From: Bin5 sp965232575
Lineage (GTDB): Bacteria > Chloroflexota > Anaerolineae > Caldilineales > Caldilineaceae
Assembly: GCA_965232575.1 (NCBI GenBank)
Contig: CBDDPZ010000009.1
Location: 434,001-498,000 of the forward strand
Direction of reading: 5' to 3'
DNA length: 64,000 bases
The number at the start of each line of letters is the position of its first letter. Position 1 is the first letter of the stretch. The translations under genes and the position numbers were made by a program. Below are positions 17,282 to 24,532 of the stretch, piece by piece. The notes under the pieces are model-generated. The model ran no database searches. It saw only the letters and a program-made list of their open reading frames with translations, and was not told the DNA's origin.

Positions 17282-18327
17282 ATTAGCCGCCGAGGGGTCA
17301 CTTCTGAGGCGGCTGGCACGCCGTGAGCCGCCGTCGCGTTGAGAACGCCGTCAAGAACCGCGGCTGCGACGACCTCCGCGGCAACCGCGCCCAGAAGGCT
17401 TAGCTCAACCTGGGCGTCTAGCGCCCCCGTTGCCAGTGCGAATAGGCAGTCACCATCATAGAGAGTGTGCGCAGGTCGGGTCGTACGGCTTATTCCGGTC
17501 TGCCCCATCTGCGCCAACTTGGTTACTTCCGTTTTGCTGAGGCTGAGATTCGTGGCGACAACACCGATCGTGGTATTTTTCTGGACGGCGTGAGCGCTAA
17601 GGGACTGAGACCCGTCTCCCGCAGGCGGGGACTGGCCGGAAACCGGTGATGGCGGTCGAAAGAAAAACGAGTCCATTGCCGCGGCCGCGGCAAGGCTGTC
17701 CACCAGTTCGCCACTCTCCGGATCACGGGCCCCGGCCACCAGCTGAGCCCGCATCGGGTCCACAACGTCCCCGACGGCGTTGACTGCGATCAGCGCCGAA
17801 ACGACAACGCCCCCTGGCAAAGCAACCGACGCCTGTCCCAGCCCGCCCCTCGTGCAGCGATCAACCCCAAACAGCTTTCCCACAGTACAGCCGACCCCGG
17901 CGCCGACTGATCCGCGGCTCTCGTCCACCTCGGTCGCTACCTTGCACGCTGCGAATGCATCCTCCTGAGTGGGATATACGGTTGATCCGCCAAATCCCAG
18001 GTCGTACAGAATCGCAGCCGGCACAATCGGCACCGGTGCAGCCGGCGTGAACCAGCCGTAACCCTGCCCCGCCAGCCACTTGACGACACCATGTGCCGCC
18101 CCCAGCCCGTAGGCCGATCCCCCGCTCAGAAGCACGCCGTGAACCCGGTCCACACGGTTCACAGGATCGAGCAGAGCCGTCTCCCGCGTCCCCGGGGCCG
18201 AACCGCGCACGTCGACACCTCCGCAACTCCCCTCAAGTGTCAACACGACAGTGCAGCCGGTTCCATGAACAGGATCCGACCAGTGGCCGACCAAAGTGCC
18301 CTGCACATCGGTCAGCGCATTATTCAC
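17254..18327 (-). CDS. P1 family peptidase (DmpA/BapA-like, S58)
   Basis: A 357-residue Ntn-type aminopeptidase/amidase of the DmpA group, whose members self-cleave and act on small peptides or amides. Conserved segments are VHGVLLSGGSAYGL, GSVGAGVGCTVGKL and KNTTIGVVATN; in the last one the Thr after Asn is the expected autocleavage nucleophile. The start is a GTG at 18327, inside the end of the SufE-like gene (8-base overlap), so the two are probably translated together. The 3' end overlaps the pyrK-like gene from the other strand by 28 bases. Confidence 0.88.
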   Translation of the reverse strand: MNNALTDVQGTLVGHWSDPVHGTGCTVVLTLEGSCGGVDVRGSAPGTRETALLDPVNRVDRVHGVLLSGGSAYGLGAAHGVVKWLAGQGYGWFTPAAPVPIVPAAILYDLGFGGSTVYPTQEDAFAACKVATEVDESRGSVGAGVGCTVGKLFGVDRCTRGGLGQASVALPGGVVVSALIAVNAVGDVVDPMRAQLVAGARDPESGELVDSLAAAAAMDSFFFRPPSPVSGQSPPAGDGSQSLSAHAVQKNTTIGVVATNLSLSKTEVTKLAQMGQTGISRTTRPAHTLYDGDCLFALATGALDAQVELSLLGAVAAEVVAAAVLDGVLNATAAHGVPAASEVTPRRLIYIPTFQLS

Positions 18328-18811
18328 TTTTCGCCATTCTTGCTGTTACTTGCCTTTTCAAATAGGCCATGAGGACATGCAGGCCGCGCAATCGTTGTGG
18401 TGAGATCGCCTCATGCAGGCCAAGCAGGTAATGGATGTCGTCCGGCGTGTGCAAAACAGTGTCGGGGGCCGCGCGCTCCAGTCCTTCCTGCACGATCGCG
18501 GCGTAGCCCCGAACCGTTGGCGATTCCTTCGGCACGTCGATGTATACGTGCACGCCCGCGTCTACTATGTCGGCAAAAACGAATATCGGAGTCTGACATT
18601 CGTGCACTTGCTCCATTTGGTCGCGGGCGTCGTGCAAAAAGCCGGGAAGGTCCGGCATACTCATTGCGAAATCGAGGAGAGACTCCAGCCGCTCCCGCGG
18701 TTCCATACTGCGAAAATCCTCGATGATCTCCCGCAGAGGCGGTGGAGTCCGGTCAATCTTTTCTTCAAGTGTAAGGTCGAAATCCATCAAAAGGGCCAGC
18801 GCTTCTGTCAC
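18320..18811 (-). CDS. SufE-like Fe-S cluster assembly protein
   Basis: A 163-residue protein with the SufE pattern. HECQTPIFVF carries the sulfur-accepting Cys (residue 72 from the GTG start). DVPKESPTVRGYAAIVQEGL and LGLHEAISPQRLRGLHVLMAYLKRQ match the rest of the fold. SufE takes persulfide from a SufS-type desulfurase and hands it to the scaffold. No sufS, sufB or sufC is adjacent. The start could be GTG at 18811 or ATG at 18787; neither has a strong ribosome site. Its stop overlaps the start of the P1 peptidase gene. Confidence 0.82.
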   Translation of the reverse strand: MTEALALLMDFDLTLEEKIDRTPPPLREIIEDFRSMEPRERLESLLDFAMSMPDLPGFLHDARDQMEQVHECQTPIFVFADIVDAGVHVYIDVPKESPTVRGYAAIVQEGLERAAPDTVLHTPDDIHYLLGLHEAISPQRLRGLHVLMAYLKRQVTARMAKSE

Positions 18812-18842
18812 CCTTGCCGGCGACAGAGCGTAAATGTCAAAG

Positions 18843-19040
18843 CTATTTTGAGCGCTTCAAAACCGGTAGGCCGTTCTTGCTCTCGGATACCTCGTATCCA
18901 TCCGGAACGGCCTCCAGCGAGCCCTCCTTCTCTTCCTTGGCAAAGAAGTAAAGAGTCTGTTGTCGACCGTTACGCAACGTCGTTTCCTTTGAATGTAGAT
19001 AGTACGTTCTGCCCTTGGAATTCGTGTGCGCATACGCCAT
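18843..19040 (-). CDS. Small conserved-looking protein, 65 residues, function unknown
   Basis: A basic 65-residue protein beginning MAYAHTNSKGRTYYLHSK, rich in Lys, Tyr and Thr, with no membrane span. AAGGAG lies 9 bases before the ATG, which supports translation. It resembles small hypothetical proteins I recall from several bacterial groups, but I cannot name a family with confidence. It lies 31 bases upstream of the SufE-like gene on the same strand. Confidence 0.7.
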   Translation of the reverse strand: MAYAHTNSKGRTYYLHSKETTLRNGRQQTLYFFAKEEKEGSLEAVPDGYEVSESKNGLPVLKRSK

Positions 19041-19138
19041 GTTTGGATGCTCCTTTGCAAACTACAGAATGCTTTTTCCACTACCCATTCGCAAGAGTTC
19101 GGCCATCCGGAGGTCTGAACCGGTATGCGAATCGGGTG

Positions 19139-19157
19139 AACTGTACCATATACAGTT
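19139..19157. promoter_or_regulatory. Short palindrome upstream of the 65-residue gene
   Basis: AACTGTA (19139-19145) and TACAGTT (19151-19157) form a 7-bp inverted repeat around CCATA, about 100 bases upstream of the small gene. It could be an operator or part of a promoter; no clear -35/-10 pair was found with it. Confidence 0.3.
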
Positions 19158-19207
19158 AGGTAAATTGTAATCCAGCTTTCCGAAACCTCAAAAAGCGCAA
19201 CTATTCT

Positions 19208-20014
19208 TTACTGTAAATGACGGATGTTCACGGCCCGCGAAGCAATATATGTGTCCGTATAGTCCGCCGGCGGCTGACCCTCCCATCGGTCTTCATAGAA
19301 GCCGGTAATCACAAACCCGGCATCGAGCTGACCACCAATCTGGTCTGTGAGCGTGTGTCCGAACTCCAGAGCCTCTCCGGCCCGAATATAGGCATTCCTC
19401 TCCGAGCTGGATATGCTCGTGAGGTCCGAATAAGGAAGCCTGTGCCGTACCTCTAAGACGCCTTCATCAATCTTCTTCTGGTCAAACAAGAAAAGGACAG
19501 GGTTGACAAAAGCCGCCATCAAAACGCCGCCCCGCTTCAGCACGCGGGCGCACTCACGCCATACCGGGCACACTTCAGGTACGAACAGATTCGAACAGGG
19601 GTGGACGATTAAGTCGAACTTCCCGTCTGGAAATGCCCCCAGGTCCCGCATGTCACCTTCGACCGTCGCCAGTTCCAGACCCTCGCGTTCGGCTACAAGA
19701 CGGTCCTGCGCCAGCTGGCGGGGCGAGTTGTCAAATACCGTAACTCGCGCGCCCGCGCTTTCGCCGGCAGCGGCCAGTACCGGCCCCTGTTGACCGCCCC
19801 CGGCAGCCAGACAAAGAATCTCCGCCTTTCTGAATTCAGGAAACCAGGCTCGCGGCACAGGCTTCGTCGGCGTGAGGATGATCTCCCAGCTTCCCCGCCG
19901 TGCCGAAGCAACGGTTTCCGCGCTGACCGGTACCGTCCATCTGCTCTTGCGCTCGACCGCCTTATCCCATGCGTATCGGTTGAAGGACTGGACGTCCTCA
20001 AATCCTTCCATCAT
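19208..20014 (-). CDS. Class I SAM-dependent methyltransferase
   Basis: A 268-residue Rossmann-type methyltransferase. Motif I appears as ILCLAAGGGQQGPVLAAAG, the acidic end of strand 2 as VTVFDNS, and motif II/III as GDMRDLGAFPDGKFDLIVHP. The last 80 residues form a substrate-side extension with no recognised motif. The substrate cannot be predicted. Two ATGs (20014, 20011) start the frame without a strong ribosome site. It stands 48 bases downstream of the XdhC gene on the same strand and may share its transcript. Confidence 0.88.
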   Translation of the reverse strand: MMEGFEDVQSFNRYAWDKAVERKSRWTVPVSAETVASARRGSWEIILTPTKPVPRAWFPEFRKAEILCLAAGGGQQGPVLAAAGESAGARVTVFDNSPRQLAQDRLVAEREGLELATVEGDMRDLGAFPDGKFDLIVHPCSNLFVPEVCPVWRECARVLKRGGVLMAAFVNPVLFLFDQKKIDEGVLEVRHRLPYSDLTSISSSERNAYIRAGEALEFGHTLTDQIGGQLDAGFVITGFYEDRWEGQPPADYTDTYIASRAVNIRHLQ

Positions 20015-20062
20015 TCTCGCTTGTCGCTGAAAAAGGGAATCGAGAACTGGCCGGGGGCACGA

Positions 20063-20938
20063 TCACCGTCCTGTCGGAGACCGCCTGTCTCTGCGGCCCT
20101 TCAATTTCTCTTCCGCTCGATTCCTGCGTTCAATTCGCTCCTGTTGGATCTGTTCGCTCAAGCCGGGAAGCGGTCCTTCCCGTAAGATGCAAATGATTTC
20201 CGCCATGATACAGACCGCAATCTCAGCCGGTGTGATCGCCCCAATGTCAATGCCTATCGGCGCACACACGCGATCAAATTTCGACGCCGGTATCCTCTGC
20301 TCCTTTTCAAGCAGCTCAAATACCGCGCGAATGCGCCGCCGGCTTCCGATCATGCCCAGATAAGCTAACGGATCATCCAGCACTTCCAGCAGACAGTCGA
20401 TATCATGTTGGTGGCCTCGCGTCACCAGCACGATATAAGTGTCGCTGTCAAACGCCTCCTTGTCCTGCCGCAAGTCGACCAGTGTCGGCCGAAACGGCCC
20501 TGCAACGACTCGGTCGGCACTGGGAAACCGGGACGCATGGGCGTATTGGGGGCGATCATCGATCACCGTAACCAGGAAGTCGCACGTCTTCGCGATCGAG
20601 GCCAGTGGGATGGCAATATGGCCTGCGCCGGCAATGATCAGATGAGGAGGACGGGCCTGGACTTCTACAAATACCGAGTAACTCCCATCCTCCTCCTTAT
20701 AGTTAAAATGCTCGTGTCGCTTGCGCGCAATCGCCAACCGGGCATCCCTAAGCACCCCGCCAATCCGATCCCCCAGATTCAAATTCCCAATATGGCGCCT
20801 TTCCGGTTCTGGCCAGACAACAGCATTCTTTCCGACCGCCCGCGCGTAGACGCCCTCGCCAGAGGTGACCGTTACAAGCGCCACCGCTTCTCTCTTCTCG
20901 ATCGCTTTAAGAAGTGAGTTGAGCAGCTTTTCCTGCAT
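20063..20938 (-). CDS. XdhC/CoxI family molybdenum-hydroxylase maturation protein (two-domain)
   Basis: A 291-residue protein. The N-terminal XdhC_CoxI domain (residues 1-90) is followed by a Rossmann domain (HLIIAGAGHIAIPLASIAKTC) and the C-terminal LGMIGSRRR/GIDIGAITPAEIAVCIMAEI block. XdhC binds the molybdenum cofactor, helps sulfurate it and loads it into xanthine-dehydrogenase-type enzymes. The frame is open to 21043, but AAGGG ahead of ATG 20938 and the family start favour 20938. A second XdhC-type gene and a MobA-like gene lie upstream on the same strand. The target hydroxylase is not in the window. Confidence 0.9.
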   Translation of the reverse strand: MQEKLLNSLLKAIEKREAVALVTVTSGEGVYARAVGKNAVVWPEPERRHIGNLNLGDRIGGVLRDARLAIARKRHEHFNYKEEDGSYSVFVEVQARPPHLIIAGAGHIAIPLASIAKTCDFLVTVIDDRPQYAHASRFPSADRVVAGPFRPTLVDLRQDKEAFDSDTYIVLVTRGHQHDIDCLLEVLDDPLAYLGMIGSRRRIRAVFELLEKEQRIPASKFDRVCAPIGIDIGAITPAEIAVCIMAEIICILREGPLPGLSEQIQQERIERRNRAEEKLKGRRDRRSPTGR

Positions 20939-21113
20939 GTTTCCCTTGTGAAATCCTATGTAACCAACCCACTCGCCGGCAGGCAGTATCCGCCGGCGCT
21001 TCGCGCGGCGCCATAAATGTGCACGCCCCTTGCCGTTAGACACGTCCCGGTCCAGATGCTAGAATCCGACATATGCCCTTTTACAGACTCGCCTCTCCTT
21101 TCGCAATAGTGGG

Positions 21114-21139
21114 CCTTGCCAATTGCCGGCGGGGCAAGG
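21114..21139 (+). promoter_or_regulatory. Hairpin overlapping the terC-like ribosome site
   Basis: CCTTGCC (21114-21120) can pair with GGCAAGG (21133-21139). The second arm includes most of the AAGGAG ribosome site (21136-21141) of the TerC gene. Such a structure could hide the site and modulate translation. It does not match the yybP-ykoY manganese riboswitch pattern that often precedes such genes. Confidence 0.4.
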
Positions 21140-21152
21140 AGCTAAGAACTGC

Positions 21153-21941
21153 ATGATCGAAATCTTTCAAACTGAAAATCTGGTAGCTCTGCTGACCCTT
21201 GTCCTGCTGGAAATCGTTCTCGGCATTGACAATGTTATCTTCATTGCTATCCTGAGCGGCAAGCTGCCCCAAAGCCAGCAGGCTAGAGCGCGCTCAACCG
21301 GAATCGCGCTGGCCGTGATTGCCCGCATCGCGCTGCTTTTCAGTATCGCTTGGATCATGCGGCTGACCCACCCCCTGTTCACTCTGTTCCAACATGACGT
21401 TTCCGGCCGCGACCTGATTCTTCTCGTCGGTGGCCTGTTCCTGATCGGCAAGAGCACTTTCGAAATCCACGAAAAACTCGAAGCCGCGGGACACGACCGC
21501 AAGACGCAAAAGACTGCAACCTTCGTCTCCGTCATCACCCAGATCATCATCATCGACATCGTCTTTTCCCTTGACTCGGTCATTACGGCCGTGGGAATCT
21601 CAGGAAACCTCTGGGTAATGGTTCCCGCCGTCATCGTAGCGGCCGCAGTGATGCTGTTCTTTGCCGGACCAATCGCCGCCTATGTCGAACGACATCCTAC
21701 GATGAAGATACTGGCGCTGGCTTTTCTGATTCTTATCGGTTTTCTGCTTGTCTTGGAAGGTTGGCTTCACGAAGCGGTTGAGGAGCTTCATTTGAAAAAC
21801 TATGCTTATTTTGCCATGGCCTTCTCGCTTGTCGTCGAAATGATAAACCTGAGAGTCAGAGAGAAGTCGCAGCCCGTGCACCTGCACAGCCGCATTCCGG
21901 CTTCCCATGCGGATGAGGACGAGGAGAACCGACCGGAGTAG
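21153..21941 (+). CDS. TerC family integral membrane protein
   Basis: A 262-residue protein with seven or so membrane spans. The TerC signature LLEIVLGIDNVIFIAILSGKLP is at residues 18-39, and a second related motif IDIVFSLDSVITAVG lies in the middle; their Asp/Asn residues are the proposed metal site. TerC/Alx proteins export manganese or support secreted metalloproteins. AAGGAG is 11 bases before ATG 21153; the frame upstream of it lacks support. It is on the opposite strand to the molybdenum maturation genes that flank it, so it forms its own unit. Confidence 0.92.
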   Translation: MIEIFQTENLVALLTLVLLEIVLGIDNVIFIAILSGKLPQSQQARARSTGIALAVIARIALLFSIAWIMRLTHPLFTLFQHDVSGRDLILLVGGLFLIGKSTFEIHEKLEAAGHDRKTQKTATFVSVITQIIIIDIVFSLDSVITAVGISGNLWVMVPAVIVAAAVMLFFAGPIAAYVERHPTMKILALAFLILIGFLLVLEGWLHEAVEELHLKNYAYFAMAFSLVVEMINLRVREKSQPVHLHSRIPASHADEDEENRPE

Positions 21942-21983
21942 GTTCAAACGCCGTTTGTCTGCCGGTCTGATAGCCAGTGGGGA

Positions 21984-22394
21984 TTAAGCCGCTTCGTCCG
22001 AGGAGTCGTCGCCGCCTTCTCCTTCCCAGCGCTCAACGAACACATCCATTACGCCGCCGCACACGCCCAGGCTGTTCATGGAGATGTCTTCGGTCAGGTC
22101 AACGTGAACGGTTCGCGGTATCCCATCATGGATAACATCCAGCCCGGCGCGAATTACATCCGCCTCCCCGCAGCCGCCACCCACCGTTCCCACGTGCCGG
22201 CCAAGCGGGTGAATAACCATCTTCGCCCCCACCTCTCTGGGTACTGAGCCCTTGGCGTCGACAATCGTGGCGACGGCAACGGCCTGCTCCTCCTCTAGCA
22301 TCTCCTTCAGATAGTGGTACAGTGTCGCGGTCAAGGCCTTTTCAATCCTTTCGGCTGCCCCGCATAGGCAGCGCGCGCCAAAAACGAATCTCAC
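21984..22394 (-). CDS. XdhC/CoxI N-domain-only protein
   Basis: A protein of up to 136 residues containing only the XdhC_CoxI domain (AVAVATIVDAKGSVPREVGAKMVIHPLGRHVGTVGGGCGEADVI), with a conserved CGG (LGVCGGVMDVFVE) and an acidic tail. Such short partners often accompany a full XdhC. The listed start is GTG 22394; a TTG near residue 21 with AAAGG ahead would give the usual family N-terminus and may be the real start. It lies about 100 bases after the MobA-like gene. Confidence 0.85.
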   Translation of the reverse strand: MRFVFGARCLCGAAERIEKALTATLYHYLKEMLEEEQAVAVATIVDAKGSVPREVGAKMVIHPLGRHVGTVGGGCGEADVIRAGLDVIHDGIPRTVHVDLTEDISMNSLGVCGGVMDVFVERWEGEGGDDSSDEAA

Positions 22395-22496
22395 TTACTC
22401 CTGTGCTCTTGCTATCGGCTGTGCCCAAACGTGCGTCCCTGTAAAGCGCAGGCCCGTTCGCCTGTCTGACGAACATATGCGCTTGGTTCCGCCGTT

Positions 22497-23147
22497 TCAA
22501 TCAACCCACTCAAAGTCCGCACGCAGTGACTCATACTCCTCCGGTAGATCCATGTCCCGTCGCACACAATCGCTGTCTACTTCCTCATAAACGATTTCTT
22601 CGCCGAACGTCTCCAAAAAGTCTCGCAGTGACTGTCCCCTTTTTAGGCCCAGTAGCTCCGAAAACGACCATTTGGGCAGATAAACGGGATGCCCGCGGCG
22701 CTGCATATAGCTGGGAACGACCACGGCCTCAGGCACAGCGTGCGCCCGCTTTATGATCTGCCGGATCACGCCGGCCGGAATGTGCGGCTGGTCTCCCAAC
22801 GCCAGCAGCGCGCCAAGGGCCGGCATACCGCCTAGACACAACGCCTCGATCCCCACTTGATAAGATCGCAGCATCTCATTGTGCCGGTAGTCGGGATTGA
22901 AAATGGCCTCGGCAGGACCCTCGGCCAACTGCTCAGCGATCGCCGCGCCCCGGTGGCCCGTCACCACATATACGGGAGAGGCTCCGCCGCCTGCCAGCGC
23001 CCCCGCAACAGCCTCGATGACCGTCCCGCGTCTCCATGGCAACAACGGCTTGAAGCGCCCCATCCTGCTGCTGAACCCGGCCGCTGCTACCACCGCCGCC
23101 ACACTCGCAACTTTTTCCGGCAGCCCGAATAGCGAGCTTTCGTCCAT
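22497..23147 (-). CDS. MobA-like nucleotidyltransferase (molybdenum cofactor cytidylyltransferase, MocA type)
   Basis: A 216-residue NTP-transferase. The nucleotide-binding signature AAGFSSRMGRFKPLLPW is at the N-terminus, ALGDQPHIP holds the metal-binding Asp and RGHPVYLPK the substrate loop. MocA-type enzymes add CMP to molybdopterin for CO-dehydrogenase/xanthine-dehydrogenase enzymes, which fits the two XdhC genes downstream. An ATG at 23165 is possible. However, TATACT (minus strand, 23154-23159) lies 7 bases upstream of ATG 23147, so transcription probably starts at that ATG. Confidence 0.85.
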   Translation of the reverse strand: MDESSLFGLPEKVASVAAVVAAAGFSSRMGRFKPLLPWRRGTVIEAVAGALAGGGASPVYVVTGHRGAAIAEQLAEGPAEAIFNPDYRHNEMLRSYQVGIEALCLGGMPALGALLALGDQPHIPAGVIRQIIKRAHAVPEAVVVPSYMQRRGHPVYLPKWSFSELLGLKRGQSLRDFLETFGEEIVYEEVDSDCVRRDMDLPEEYESLRADFEWVD

Positions 23148-23153
23148 TTGTTC

Positions 23154-23159
23154 AGTATA
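23154..23159 (-). promoter_or_regulatory. -10 element giving a leaderless mobA-like transcript
   Basis: TATACT on the minus strand ends 7 bases before ATG 23147, the expected distance to a transcription start. The -35 region is not recognisable. The placement matches the leaderless pattern at 23514 and 47522. Confidence 0.4.
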
Positions 23160-23525
23160 CCACATACCTGCGGTGAACCGGCTGATTTCAGCTCATCCAT
23201 TGAATGCGCGACGCCCTCTATTTCAGTGCGCCGTTCCACCCATTTTACTAGGGCCGGACTGAAACTGGTCCCTGCAGGAAGAAATCACCTGCCGCGCCTT
23301 GCAACACGCCCTTCTCTGCCGCTGGCGGGAATTGAGCCTTTAGCGAGTAACGTACCCGGATCTCATTTACGCTCCTTTTTCTGCTCACTTGCTCCAGCGT
23401 GTCGCAGTTTCATTAAGCTCTCCAGGAAACGCAAATAAGGCATCGGCCTCTTACGCCCAAGCTGTCGACCAAGTCCAAATTGTCTCATTTCGTACATCTT
23501 CCCTTTCGGGTGCTATAATCGATCT
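23160..23525. other. Intergenic region between divergent genes
   Basis: About 370 bases without a convincing gene; short ORFs here lack family features or ribosome sites. The right end carries the TATAAT of the membrane protein gene. No repeat or RNA gene was recognised. Confidence 0.5.
23514..23519 (+). promoter_or_regulatory. Perfect -10 TATAAT, leaderless start
   Basis: TATAAT ends 6 bases before the ATG at 23526, so the predicted transcription start coincides with the start codon. No Shine-Dalgarno sequence fits between. The hexamer 17 bases upstream, CGTACA, is a weak -35. Confidence 0.6.
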
Positions 23526-24281
23526 ATGCAAGATTCAGTTCAAGCCGCGCCAAATGGTTCACCAAAGGCGCGAAGCTACGATTTGGTGAAGGATCCCATC
23601 TTCTACATCACTTTCGGATTCTTCGCCTTCCTCACAACAGCTCTGCCCGCTGCTTTGGGACAACCAAACTTTCTGCCGATCGCGCAGACGGTCGCCATAA
23701 CCCTCTTTCTGGCCGTTCCACTTCGAAGAGGCAGAATTGGCACGGGAATTCTGGTTCTCTCCTCTTGGATACTACTGCAGCTTCTCGTTATGATCGTGGG
23801 TTCAGCGCTCTTGCCACTCGTTTTTGAGCGGGCAATTCATGACGGTTTCGCCTATCACCGCGCCCTACTGGAGTGGTCCGCGACCGGACTCAATCTCCCC
23901 GGTTCCCTTCTTCAGAGCCCAGGGGCTCGCCTGCTTGAATTCTTTGGCATTCTTCTGGGCAGCCTGCTTTCAGCCGGTCTGGTAGGCCTCTGGTTTCTTA
24001 TGCGGGCAGTGAATCAGTTCGGTTATGGGGTCGGTCGCCTGGCGCTGGAAGGGCCGTCCGCCCTGATTCTTGGGTTGATGCCTTGGAGGCTGGCGACATT
24101 AGCCGGTTACGCCGGCCTGATCGTCATGCTGGCTCAACCCCTCTTGACCAACATCTGGAATCCGGCCCGTTACTTTGCGAGGCAGCGTCGTCTGGCAGCC
24201 GCCTCCTTAATACTGATTGCTTTCGGACTGGTATTGGAATTCGCGCTCCCGGGCCTATGGCGCGCCATGTGGGCGCCATGA
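23526..24281 (+). CDS. Integral membrane protein of unknown function
   Basis: A 251-residue protein with about six hydrophobic segments (for example FYITFGFFAFLTTALPAAL, WILLQLLVMIVGSALLPLVF and LLEFFGILLGSLLSAGLVGLWF) and a short polar N-terminus. I do not recognise a family. The ATG lies directly at the predicted transcription start, so the mRNA is probably leaderless. The gene precedes smc by 250 bases and may or may not be functionally linked to it. Confidence 0.75.
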   Translation: MQDSVQAAPNGSPKARSYDLVKDPIFYITFGFFAFLTTALPAALGQPNFLPIAQTVAITLFLAVPLRRGRIGTGILVLSSWILLQLLVMIVGSALLPLVFERAIHDGFAYHRALLEWSATGLNLPGSLLQSPGARLLEFFGILLGSLLSAGLVGLWFLMRAVNQFGYGVGRLALEGPSALILGLMPWRLATLAGYAGLIVMLAQPLLTNIWNPARYFARQRRLAAASLILIAFGLVLEFALPGLWRAMWAP

Positions 24282-24521
24282 GTCGCATGTCTGATGGCAG
24301 GAAAATGAATCGCCGCGGGGAAATCCGAATCCTCAGGACCTGGACGAAATGAGCGGGCCGAAACAACTGGGTCCCCCCGCGGTTCCCGGATTGCCGATCA
24401 TCCCTGCATTCTGCTGGTCCGTCCCCCCCAATGTTCTGCCCCACCTTGTAGTAAAATTGACAGTCACACCGACGACGGGCAAAGCAGGCTGCCGGCCCGT
24501 GGCGAACCATCTTCGCCCGTC

Positions 24522-24527
24522 TACAAT
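24522..24527 (+). promoter_or_regulatory. Candidate -10 TACAAT for smc
   Basis: TACAAT ends 5 bases before ATG 24533, consistent with transcription starting at or near the A of the start codon. No ribosome site is present. No good -35 lies at the right distance; the TTGACA at about 24458 is too far upstream. Confidence 0.4.
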
Positions 24528-24532
24528 CGAAA

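Noticed and set aside
20939..21152. yybP-ykoY manganese riboswitch ahead of the TerC gene
   Set aside because: The conserved core sequence of that riboswitch was not found; only a local hairpin at the ribosome site is visible.
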